This document shows positions 13,602-20,586 of a DNA stretch of 20,586 nt, piece after piece. Source of the stretch: an uncultured Anaerolineaceae bacterium. GTDB taxonomy: Bacteria; Chloroflexota; Anaerolineae; Promineifilales; Promineifilaceae. How positions within the stretch are numbered: the stretch's first letter is position 1; each line of letters starts with the position of its first letter. The DNA is taken from contig CALBTC010000263.1 of NCBI GenBank assembly GCA_937967805.1, forward strand, positions 1 through 20,586, given 5' to 3'. The notes beneath the pieces are model-generated. The model worked only from the letters and a program-made list of their open reading frames with translations. It did no database searches and was not told the origin of the DNA. Position numbers and translations under genes: made by a program.

Positions 13602-16600
13602 GTGGAGACAACAGAATTCCGCTCGTTACGCATTAGTTTAGCATCCCCGGACCAGATGCGGTCATGGTCTTATGGGGAGGTTACAAAACCGGAAACCATC
13701 AACTATCGTCGCTTGCGTCCGGAGAAGGATGGTTTATTTTGTGAAGCCATTTTTGGCCCAACGCGTGACTGGCAATGCTACTGCGGCAAGTACAAAAACG
13801 TTCGATACAAGGGCATTGTTTGTGATAAGTGTGGGGTGGAAGTGACTCGTTCGGCCGTTCGTCGCGAACGGATGGGACACATTGAACTGGCAGCGCCCGT
13901 CGCCCATGTCTGGTACACGCGTCGTGTGCCCAGCCACATGGGGCTGCTGCTAAACGTTTCGCGCCGTAATTTAGACCGCGTCCTCTATTTTGCCCAATAT
14001 GTCATTACCAGCGTTGATGAAGAAGCCCGCCAGCGGGCCTTGAAACGTTTAGAAGAAGAGCTGGCCGAAGCCGAACTAAGATTTGAGGAAGATTTGCAGT
14101 CCAATATTGGTGATGCGACCTCAGATGCTCAAGATCGCCTGCAAGAGCTAGAAACAACGTTGAAAGAGAAAAACGAATCTTTTGACGAACGCCTTTCCAC
14201 AGCGACCGATGCCGTCGTTAACGAGGCGCAAGCCATCGAGCGCCGCCTGGAAAATCTCAAAGGGTCAGCGGCTAGCGAAGATATAGTGTTGGGTGACACC
14301 GTCATCGTTAAAGAAGGTGAGACGGTGGGCCGTGAACACACCGTTTTGGTGCAAGAAGTAACTTCTGAACGCTTGACACAAGTGGAAAAGGAAAGCGAAG
14401 AAGATCACCAAAGCGAAGTAACTACGATGCAGAAAGAGATCGAAGAGCTGCGCACCGAGGCTGAAGCCGTTGGTGTTGATTTGCGCGATGAGCTTTCGCA
14501 AAAGTTGACCCGCTTGCGCCAGCAGGCTCAGGCCAATCGCGAGCAGTTAGAAAACCTGGAACCGATGGTTTTCCTCAATGAAAATGATTACCGGGAACTG
14601 AAGAGTAAGTTTGGCAACGTTTTCCGCGCCGATATGGGTGCCGAAGCTTTATACGACATCCTCAGAAAGATGGACCTGGACAAGCTTTCACGCGAGTTAT
14701 GGCGTGAAGTACGAACCACGCGCTCTAAACAAGCGGCCAAGCGAGCCACCAAGCGTTTGCAGGTGGTTGAATCCTTGCGCAAGAGCGGCAACCGGCCTGA
14801 ATGGATGATTTTGACCGTGCTGCCGGTGATTCCGCCAGATTTGCGCCCGATGGTGCAGTTGGACGGCGGCCGTTTTGCTACGTCTGACCTGAATGATTTG
14901 TATCGCCGCGTCATTAACCGGAATAACCGCCTCAAGCGGCTGCTGGAGTTGGGTGCACCCGATGTAATCGTGCGCAATGAAAAGCGTATGCTCCAGGAAG
15001 CAGTAGACAGCCTGATCGACAACAGCCAGCGCGGTAAGGCGCTCAGCCGTCGCGGCCGCCGCGAGCTGAAATCGCTGTCTGACATGCTCAAGGGTAAGAA
15101 GGGGCGGTTCCGCCGTAACCTGCTGGGTAAGCGTGTTGACTACTCCGGCCGTTCCGTGATTGTGGTGGGGCCGACGCTGAAGCTGGGCCAGTGTGGTTTG
15201 CCCAAGACGATGGCGCTGGAGCTGTTCCGCCCGTTTGTCATTAGTAAATTGGTGGAATACGGCCACGCCAGCAACGTAAAGGGCGCGCGCCGTTTTATCG
15301 AACGCCAGCCACCCGAAGTGTGGGAGGTGCTGGAAGAGGTGATTCAGGGTCGGCCGATTTTGTTAAACCGTGCCCCGACCTTGCATCGCCTGGGTATTCA
15401 GGCCTTCATGCCTATTCTGGTGGAAGGCAAAGCCATTCAGCTACATCCGCTGGTTTGTGCCGCGTTTAATGCAGACTTTGATGGTGACCAGATGGCTGTG
15501 CATGTACCGTTGTCGCAGAAGGCCGTCACCGAAGCCAAAGAGCTGATGATGGCCACCCGTAACTTGCTCAAACCATCAGATGGCCAGCCCATTGTCGGTC
15601 CGTCAAAAGATATGGTTTTGGGTGTTTACTATTTGACGTTGATGGTGGACGGCCGTCACGGTGAAGGCAGCAAATTCGGCAGCATGGAAGAAGTGGAGAC
15701 CGCTTACGAGTTGGGCTACGTGGACATCCATGCCAAAATTAAGCTGCAAATTGACACGTATTTCAAAGACGATAATATGCGTTATGCCGACGGCAAACCG
15801 CGCCGCCGGGTCATTGAAACCTCTCCCGGACGCGTGCTCTTCAACATGACGCTGCCTGAGGAGTTCCACTTTGTTAACCGCGTGTTGGACAAAGGTGGCG
15901 TGAACAGCCTCATCAACCGCGTTTATCGCATGTTGGGTGATGAAGCCACCATCAAGATGGTTGATGCTATTAAGAATATTGGCTTCCGCTATGCTACCGT
16001 CTCCGGTACCACCATTGCCGTGGCTGATCTGACAATTCCTGAAGAACGGCAGGGCATTCTGGATGATGCATTGCAGCGCGTCAATGAAATTGATCGCCAA
16101 TATCGTCGTGGGTTGCTGACGGAAGAGGAGCAATATCAGCGCACCATCGAACAGTGGAACGAGGCTAAAGATAAGGTCGAGAAAGCTGTGCGTGATGCGA
16201 TGGACCCCGCCAGCCCCATTGCCGTGATGGCCCTTTCTGGGGCGGGTAAGGGTGGTTTTGGCCCCATTACCCAGCTGGCTGGTATGCGTGGGCTGATGGC
16301 CGACCCGCAGGGAAAGATTATCCCCGTGCCAATTCAGTCGAACTTCCGGCAAGGGTTGGATACGCTGGAATATTTCATCTCCACGCACGGTGCGCGAAAA
16401 GGTTTGGCTGATACAGCTTTGCGTACGGCCGATGCCGGTTACCTGACTCGCCGTTTGGTAGACATTGCCCAGGAAATGATCGTGATGGATGATGATTGTG
16501 GCACAACCAAGGGTATTTGGGTTCGCCGAGCTGATAATTTTGGTAAGCAATCGTTGGCTGAACGTATCTTGGGTCGCGTAGCCGCCGCACCCATGACCGA

Positions 16601-17951
16601 TTCTGAAACCGGCGAGATTCTCATTCAGACCGGTGAGTATTATACAGATACCATTGCCGAACGGGTTGATGAAATGGGCGTTGATGAACTGTATGTTTAC
16701 TCGCCAATGACCTGTGAAATGCGTCGCGGTATTTGTGCTAAATGTTACGGCATTGATCTGGCTCGCGGCAAGCCGGTAGAAAAGGGAACGGCCGTTGGTA
16801 TTGTTGCCGCCCAGTCCATTGGTGAACCCGGCACCCAGCTGACGCTGCGTACCTTCCACACCGGTGGTACAGCTTCAGCCGGTGGTGACATCACTCAAGG
16901 TCTGCCCCGTGTTGAAGAGTTGTTCGAAGCACGACAGCGACCCAAGGGTGAAGCAGTCATTACCGAAATCGGTGGTAACGCTGAGATTCGCGTTATTGAC
17001 GGCGTGCGCCACGTGTTTGTCACCGATGTTCGCCTGGTTGATGACGTTTACGAAATCATCGACGGTTGGGAAGTTAAAGTTGGCGATAACGACACCATCG
17101 AATCCGGCGGTGTGTTGGCCGAAAATGAAGATGAAGTGGTTATTGCTCGTCACGGCGGGCGGGTGGCCCGCGATGGTGACAAACTCACCGTTACCTGGGA
17201 AAGCAAAGATGAACGCGATTATGAAATCCCGGCCGGTATGCGCCTGCTCATCTCGGACGGACAAGAAGTAAGTGCCGGTGAGCAGCTCACCGAAGGGTCA
17301 AAGAACCCGCACCGCATTCTGGAGATTTTGGGCCGCGATGCTGTGACGCAATATTTGCTGCGTGAAATGCAGCAGGTTTATCGTCCACAGGGCCAGAACA
17401 TTCATGACAAGCACTTTGAGGTCATCATTCGCAAAATGCTGAGCAAGGTAACGGTTACTTCCTCTGGTGATACTGAGATGCTGCCCGGAGAACTGATAGA
17501 AACGTCTATTTTCCAGGCAAACAACGAAGAAATTATCGAAGAAGGTGGCCAGCCAGCACAGGCAGAGCCCATTTTACTGGGGATCACCAAGGGTGCTCTG
17601 AACACCGACAGCTTCCTATCCGCCAGCTCCTTCCAGCACACTATCAAAGTATTGGCCGGTGCTGCCATCGCTGGCCGGGAAGACGATTTGGTTGGGCTGA
17701 AAGAAAATGTGATTATTGGTAAGCTGATTCCGGCCGGCACCGGTTTTGATGTGTATGCTAAGAAGCAGGAAGAGCTAGAAGCCTCTCTGGTTGAAGATGA
17801 AGAGCTGTTGGAAGAAACTTCAATGGATTTGTCTGGCGCGTTGATTGATGATAATACGGATGATGCCGTATTGGAAGCCATTGCCGCCGCTGCCGCCGCC
17901 GAAGCAGCCAAAGAGCAGTTAGAGGCTCCTGAAGCGGAGGAAGAAGCGTAA
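13602..17951 (+). CDS. rpoC: DNA-directed RNA polymerase subunit beta'
   Basis: This is the largest catalytic subunit of RNA polymerase. The 1449 residues contain zinc site 1 (Cys59, 61, 74, 77 in [20 protein letters not shown]) and the clamp and rudder region with [20 protein letters not shown]. The active-site [11 protein letters not shown] places the Mg-binding Asp residues at 625, 627 and 629. The bridge helix and trigger loop follow ([40 protein letters not shown]). Zinc site 2 is Cys966, 1038, 1045 and 1048, and [16 protein letters not shown] is intact. Residues ~138-323 are a lineage insertion, coiled coil with a small beta segment. GTG 13602 is chosen because GGGAGGT (13589-13595) lies six bases ahead; TTG 13587 overlaps that site. 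rpoB is not upstream. The tail is acidic and Ala-rich. Confidence 0.98.
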   Translation: METTEFRSLRISLASPDQMRSWSYGEVTKPETINYRRLRPEKDGLFCEAIFGPTRDWQCYCGKYKNVRYKGIVCDKCGVEVTRSAVRRERMGHIELAAPVAHVWYTRRVPSHMGLLLNVSRRNLDRVLYFAQYVITSVDEEARQRALKRLEEELAEAELRFEEDLQSNIGDATSDAQDRLQELETTLKEKNESFDERLSTATDAVVNEAQAIERRLENLKGSAASEDIVLGDTVIVKEGETVGREHTVLVQEVTSERLTQVEKESEEDHQSEVTTMQKEIEELRTEAEAVGVDLRDELSQKLTRLRQQAQANREQLENLEPMVFLNENDYRELKSKFGNVFRADMGAEALYDILRKMDLDKLSRELWREVRTTRSKQAAKRATKRLQVVESLRKSGNRPEWMILTVLPVIPPDLRPMVQLDGGRFATSDLNDLYRRVINRNNRLKRLLELGAPDVIVRNEKRMLQEAVDSLIDNSQRGKALSRRGRRELKSLSDMLKGKKGRFRRNLLGKRVDYSGRSVIVVGPTLKLGQCGLPKTMALELFRPFVISKLVEYGHASNVKGARRFIERQPPEVWEVLEEVIQGRPILLNRAPTLHRLGIQAFMPILVEGKAIQLHPLVCAAFNADFDGDQMAVHVPLSQKAVTEAKELMMATRNLLKPSDGQPIVGPSKDMVLGVYYLTLMVDGRHGEGSKFGSMEEVETAYELGYVDIHAKIKLQIDTYFKDDNMRYADGKPRRRVIETSPGRVLFNMTLPEEFHFVNRVLDKGGVNSLINRVYRMLGDEATIKMVDAIKNIGFRYATVSGTTIAVADLTIPEERQGILDDALQRVNEIDRQYRRGLLTEEEQYQRTIEQWNEAKDKVEKAVRDAMDPASPIAVMALSGAGKGGFGPITQLAGMRGLMADPQGKIIPVPIQSNFRQGLDTLEYFISTHGARKGLADTALRTADAGYLTRRLVDIAQEMIVMDDDCGTTKGIWVRRADNFGKQSLAERILGRVAAAPMTDSETGEILIQTGEYYTDTIAERVDEMGVDELYVYSPMTCEMRRGICAKCYGIDLARGKPVEKGTAVGIVAAQSIGEPGTQLTLRTFHTGGTASAGGDITQGLPRVEELFEARQRPKGEAVITEIGGNAEIRVIDGVRHVFVTDVRLVDDVYEIIDGWEVKVGDNDTIESGGVLAENEDEVVIARHGGRVARDGDKLTVTWESKDERDYEIPAGMRLLISDGQEVSAGEQLTEGSKNPHRILEILGRDAVTQYLLREMQQVYRPQGQNIHDKHFEVIIRKMLSKVTVTSSGDTEMLPGELIETSIFQANNEEIIEEGGQPAQAEPILLGITKGALNTDSFLSASSFQHTIKVLAGAAIAGREDDLVGLKENVIIGKLIPAGTGFDVYAKKQEELEASLVEDEELLEETSMDLSGALIDDNTDDAVLEAIAAAAAAEAAKEQLEAPEAEEEA

Positions 17952-17983
17952 GCCAACCCCTCGTTTTTCGTAGATAAGAAACA

Positions 17984-18018
17984 AAACGGCGACTTAGAAA
18001 TGGGTCGCCGTTTTTTTC
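17984..18018. terminator. Intrinsic terminator between rpoC and the prenyl synthase gene
   Basis: AAAACGGCGAC (17984-17994) pairs with GTCGCCGTTTT (18005-18015) around a 10-base loop, with seven T at 18012-18018. The A run on the left lets it act for the converging minus-strand gene as well. Confidence 0.92.
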
Positions 18019-18020
18019 TA

Positions 18021-19043
18021 TTAAAAATCCCGCTGGAGCAGCATTGCGGACAGCTGATTCAGGGCAGCAGAAGCTGGACCGAAAGGTTTGGCTTCTGCCA
18101 AATGTCCCAGAGCATTTTCAGAGTAATAAGTGGCACGCTGGACAGCGTAATCTCGTGCGCCGGTGCTATTTAACACGTTAATGGCTTCCTGAACGAAAGC
18201 TTCATCTGTGGCTTCTTGTTCGTACAGCCGGCGCAGCGCCCCGTTTTGGCTGAGGCCGTAAAGCACGGGCAGCGTTTTCTTTTTGGTAAGAATATCCGTT
18301 GAGGCTGATTTGCCGATGATGGCCTCGTCACCCCAAATGCCCAGAATGTCGTCGATGACCTGGAAGGCAAGGCCGAGATTGAGGCCAAATTGGGCGTAAT
18401 GGTGCACGGTTTGTGCATCACAAGCGGCAATGAGGGCCCCCAGCTCGGTGCAAAGGGAGAGGAGCACGGCCGTTTTCCCCGTAATCATCGCCAAATAGTC
18501 AGCCACACTTACCTCATCCCGCGTTTCAAAATCCATATCGGCGTGCTGCCCCTGGGTGAGCCGAACACATGTCTCATCAAAACGGCGCAGGGCGTGTACA
18601 GCCGTTTCCGCCGCCACCCCACGATTGACCAGTCGATTCAGCGCAAGATGAGCCAGGGCAAACATGGCATCACCCGCGTTGATGGCTTGTTCCTGTCCCC
18701 AAATGGTCCACAGCGTCTTGCGGCCGCGTCGCGTGGGGCTGGCGTCTTCAATGTCATCGTGGATAAGGGAGAAGTTGTGCAGCAGTTCAATCGCCGCTGC
18801 CGCGGGAACCGCCTGCTGCCAGTCGCCGCCCGCTGCCTGGCAGGTTAACAGGCAAATGACCGGCCGAATTTGCTTGCCCGCATTGACATCTGCCGGCCGC
18901 AGTTGTTCATCGCGCCAGCCCATATGATAATGCATCATGCCATAAAAAAGATCCGGTTGTTTGTCTGTGACCTTGAGCACGGCCTTCATTTCGGCGTTGA
19001 CCGCCTGGCGCATTTCTTGGGAAAGTTGTTTAAATTCGTTCAT
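18021..19043 (-). CDS. Polyprenyl diphosphate synthase, GGPP-synthase type
   Basis: It condenses IPP with allylic diphosphates to make C15-C20 prenyl chains for lipids, quinones or carotenoids. The 340 residues show GKQIRPVICLL (IPP binding), the first Asp-rich motif DDIED (96-100) in IELLHNFSLIHDDIED followed by RRGRKTLW, and the second motif DDILGIWGD (231-239) followed by GKSASTDILTKKKTLPV. Phe91, five residues before the first motif, is the position that limits chain length in short-chain synthases, so a GGPP or FPP product is likely. It lies 61 bases after fni on the same strand. The start at 19043 has no Shine-Dalgarno sequence; a heptamer tandem repeat lies directly before it. In-frame ATGs at codons 11 and 19 are alternatives. 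Confidence 0.93.
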   Translation of the reverse strand: MNEFKQLSQEMRQAVNAEMKAVLKVTDKQPDLFYGMMHYHMGWRDEQLRPADVNAGKQIRPVICLLTCQAAGGDWQQAVPAAAAIELLHNFSLIHDDIEDASPTRRGRKTLWTIWGQEQAINAGDAMFALAHLALNRLVNRGVAAETAVHALRRFDETCVRLTQGQHADMDFETRDEVSVADYLAMITGKTAVLLSLCTELGALIAACDAQTVHHYAQFGLNLGLAFQVIDDILGIWGDEAIIGKSASTDILTKKKTLPVLYGLSQNGALRRLYEQEATDEAFVQEAINVLNSTGARDYAVQRATYYSENALGHLAEAKPFGPASAALNQLSAMLLQRDF

Positions 19044-19044
19044 A

Positions 19045-19079
19045 GATTAGAGATTAGAGATTGGAGACTGGAGTTTGGA
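19045..19079. repeat. Five-copy heptamer tandem repeat
   Basis: On the plus strand: GATTAGA, GATTAGA, GATTGGA, GACTGGA, GTTTGGA. It ends one base before the start codon of the prenyl synthase gene. Part of it (GAGACTGGAG 19064-19073) also forms a perfect 10-bp inverted repeat with CTCCAGTCTC (19091-19100). Confidence 0.85.
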
Positions 19080-19104
19080 GTTTTTTTCGCCTCCAGTCTC
19101 TTTG

Positions 19105-20178
19105 TTATTTAAGATACTTGGTGTGCAGGGGGGTTTTGCCTAAAGCGTCAATGTTTTCTGCCCCGGCACAGAACATGGCAATGCGCAGTTCGTCTGTGAT
19201 GGTTTCGGCCATTTCGATGACGCCGGTAACGCCGTTTTGGTCGGCGGCGCGCAGAAAGTCGCCGGCAAAGCCAACCAGGTTGGCCCCCAGAGCAACACAT
19301 TTGGCCACATCAATGCCGTTGCCGATGCCGCCGCTGGCGATGATAGGTAAATCCGGCGCGGCCCGGCGACAATATTGGATGGAAACGGCCGTAGGAATAC
19401 CCCAATCAATAAATGCCCCGGCCACACGGGCATGGCGCGCCGTTGGGGCCCGGTACATTTCCACCTGGCTCCAGGAGGTGCCGCCCGCACCGGCCACATC
19501 AATCGCGGCAACGCCGGCGTTGACCAACTGCCGGGCCGTTTCTTCGGCAAAGCCCCAGCCCACTTCTTTAGCAATAATCGGCACCGGTAAACTGCGGCAA
19601 ATTTGTTCTACTTTACCCAGCAAATTGGCAAAATTGCCGTCACCTTCTGGCTGAACGGCCTCTTGCAGGGCATTGAAGTGCAGAATAAGCGCATCGGCCT
19701 GGCACATGTCTACGGCACGCCGGCAATGATCAAGGCCATAGCTGTAATTGAGCTGCACCGCGCCGATGTTGGCAAACAGCAAGATGTCGGGTGCCACCTG
19801 GCGCACGTGGTAGGTATGGGCCAGGTTTGGGTCCTCGATGGCGGCTCGCTGTGAGCCCAAGCCCATGGCGATGCCCACGGTTTGGGCTGCTTCAGCCAGG
19901 ATACGGTTGATTTCTCCGGCTTCGGGCGTACCGCCAGTCATGGAGGAAATGAGAAGTGGGGTGCTGAGCTGTTTCCCCAGAAAAGCTGTGCCGGTGTTCA
20001 CGGTGGCCAGATTGATTTCCGGCAAGGCCTGGTGCATGAAAAAGTAATTTTCCAGGCCGGTGGTCAGTTTGTTGAAGGCGACATCTTCTTCCAAATTAAT
20101 GCGAATGTGATCGGCTTTGCGTCGCTCGTGGATGTTGGTTTCGTTATGAGCAGCAACGGCCGTTTTACTTTTGGGCAT
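19105..20178 (-). CDS. fni: Type 2 isopentenyl-diphosphate delta-isomerase
   Basis: This FMN- and Mg-dependent cytosolic enzyme interconverts IPP and DMAPP, supplying the primer for the neighbouring prenyl synthase. The 357 residues match the family: HERRKADHI (17-25), [12 protein letters not shown] (73-84), [51 protein letters not shown] (FMN and phosphate region) and [19 protein letters not shown]. It is unrelated in fold to the type 1 (NUDIX) isomerase. The ATG at 20178 is preferred over the longer frame opening at 20268, since the extra 30 residues have no family counterpart and GGAGAGG lies just upstream. A TATACT box lies at 20210-20215. The prenyl synthase follows on the same strand. 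Confidence 0.97.
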   Translation of the reverse strand: MPKSKTAVAAHNETNIHERRKADHIRINLEEDVAFNKLTTGLENYFFMHQALPEINLATVNTGTAFLGKQLSTPLLISSMTGGTPEAGEINRILAEAAQTVGIAMGLGSQRAAIEDPNLAHTYHVRQVAPDILLFANIGAVQLNYSYGLDHCRRAVDMCQADALILHFNALQEAVQPEGDGNFANLLGKVEQICRSLPVPIIAKEVGWGFAEETARQLVNAGVAAIDVAGAGGTSWSQVEMYRAPTARHARVAGAFIDWGIPTAVSIQYCRRAAPDLPIIASGGIGNGIDVAKCVALGANLVGFAGDFLRAADQNGVTGVIEMAETITDELRIAMFCAGAENIDALGKTPLHTKYLK

Positions 20179-20209
20179 ACACCTCTCCAAGGTTCTAATG
20201 ATGCAAATG

Positions 20210-20215
20210 AGTATA
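20210..20215 (-). promoter_or_regulatory. Candidate -10 box of fni
   Basis: TATACT on the minus strand, about 32 bases before the ATG. The hexamer 17 bases further upstream (TCGCAA) matches the -35 consensus at only three positions, so the call is tentative. Confidence 0.35.
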
Positions 20216-20586
20216 CCGTGACGAAGGGGGTTTTGCGAGAATAAGATACGGTGCATTCTGAATTTCAACTGTTCATTTCTGATGTAAGTGTAAAAAGGGA
20301 CAATCGTATGGTTGACGACTGCTAATCATTAGGCAGACCATTCGTCTGACTATCCCGGCTAAGATACAATAGCCGCCACCTAAACAACATCTAATTGCAG
20401 TGCCAGCTCTGAGACACAGCCCCGGTTAGAGGACGGCCGTAACACCCCACCCTTTCTTACAACCTTGCGTCTCATCGGATGGCAAACGAGCTCATTTGCC
20501 AGCCATTACGTTGGCATTTACATACAAAAGGAGTAACTATACAGGGGTGAGGTCAGGCACAAGAATATCGCCAGACCAGACAGAAG
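20216..20586. other. Gene-free right end of the window
   Basis: No ORF is supported on either strand. The stretch contains TACAAT at 20365-20370 without a good -35 box, a small CAGAC/GTCTG hairpin near 20333-20347, one ACGGCCGT (20433-20440), the mutually exclusive pairings TGGCAAA (20480-20486) / TTTGCCA (20495-20501) / TGGCA (20512-20516), and AAGGAG at 20528-20533. This looks like the upstream region of a plus-strand gene starting at or beyond the window edge. Confidence 0.5.

Noticed and set aside
15603..16859. A 418-residue minus-strand ORF inside rpoC
   Set aside because: The plus strand encodes the invariant catalytic parts of RpoC here; the antisense translation shows no recognisable domain.
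20179..20268. A 30-residue N-terminal extension of Fni
   Set aside because: It has no family counterpart and contains the likely promoter; ATG 20178 has a purine-rich binding site.
20547..20586. A possible GTG start of a plus-strand gene running off the window
   Set aside because: Only 13 codons are visible and the AAGGAG is about 13 bases away, too far for a confident start.

Overview
The window looks like a chromosomal housekeeping stretch of a bacterium, most likely a member of the Chloroflexota (Anaerolineae-like). This is an inference from four things: the gene content, a type 2 IPP isomerase next to a GGPP-synthase-like prenyltransferase, very acidic Trp-Leu-motif/TPR proteins, and an RpoC with a large N-terminal insertion that is not preceded by rpoB. 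No marker here fixes the genus. Coding density is high and genes use ATG, GTG, TTG and possibly CTG starts. Several sigma70-like promoters can be read directly; their -10 boxes are TACAAT, TATACT or TATAAT.

Layout. Positions 2-4915 are the 3' part of one giant, extremely acidic protein with about two dozen Trp-Leu motifs, a four-copy internal repeat and a C-terminal TPR-like tail. An intrinsic terminator follows, then ndk, which faces rsfS across a perfect 40-bp bidirectional terminator. A promoter at 6005-6033 starts a plus-strand cluster: Tag-like 3-methyladenine glycosylase, xseA, a D-2-hydroxyacid dehydrogenase, a NUDIX hydrolase and xseB. The two metabolic genes split the usual xseA-xseB pair and are bounded by repeat elements. 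Next come ftsY (own promoter, TTG start), prfB (RF2, with a clear +1 programmed frameshift), a protein with a basic N-terminus, coiled coil, PH/GRAM-like domain and zinc ribbon, and rpoC (own strong promoter and a leader with a terminator-like hairpin). On the minus strand, fni and a polyprenyl diphosphate synthase form a two-gene isoprenoid unit. The last ~400 bases hold no gene I can support, only upstream-region structure.

How the genes work together. Most are core information processing: nucleotide balance (Ndk), ribosome silencing (RsfS), base-excision and ssDNA repair (Tag-like, ExoVII), membrane targeting (FtsY), termination (RF2) and transcription (RpoC). Fni isomerises IPP to DMAPP, and the adjacent synthase condenses these into C15-C20 prenyl diphosphates.

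Most notable signals. (1) The palindromic octamer ACGGCCGT occurs about 29 times by my count, where chance predicts well under one. (2) Several families of intergenic inverted repeats occur, one of which encodes the XseA C-terminus. (3) The RF2 frameshift hides the first quarter of the gene from simple ORF calling. (4) The rpoC leader could be an attenuator or a small RNA. (5) The giant acidic repeat protein has repeat units kept nearly identical in protein while diverging at synonymous sites. I found no CRISPR array, tRNA, rRNA, IS element or prophage gene.
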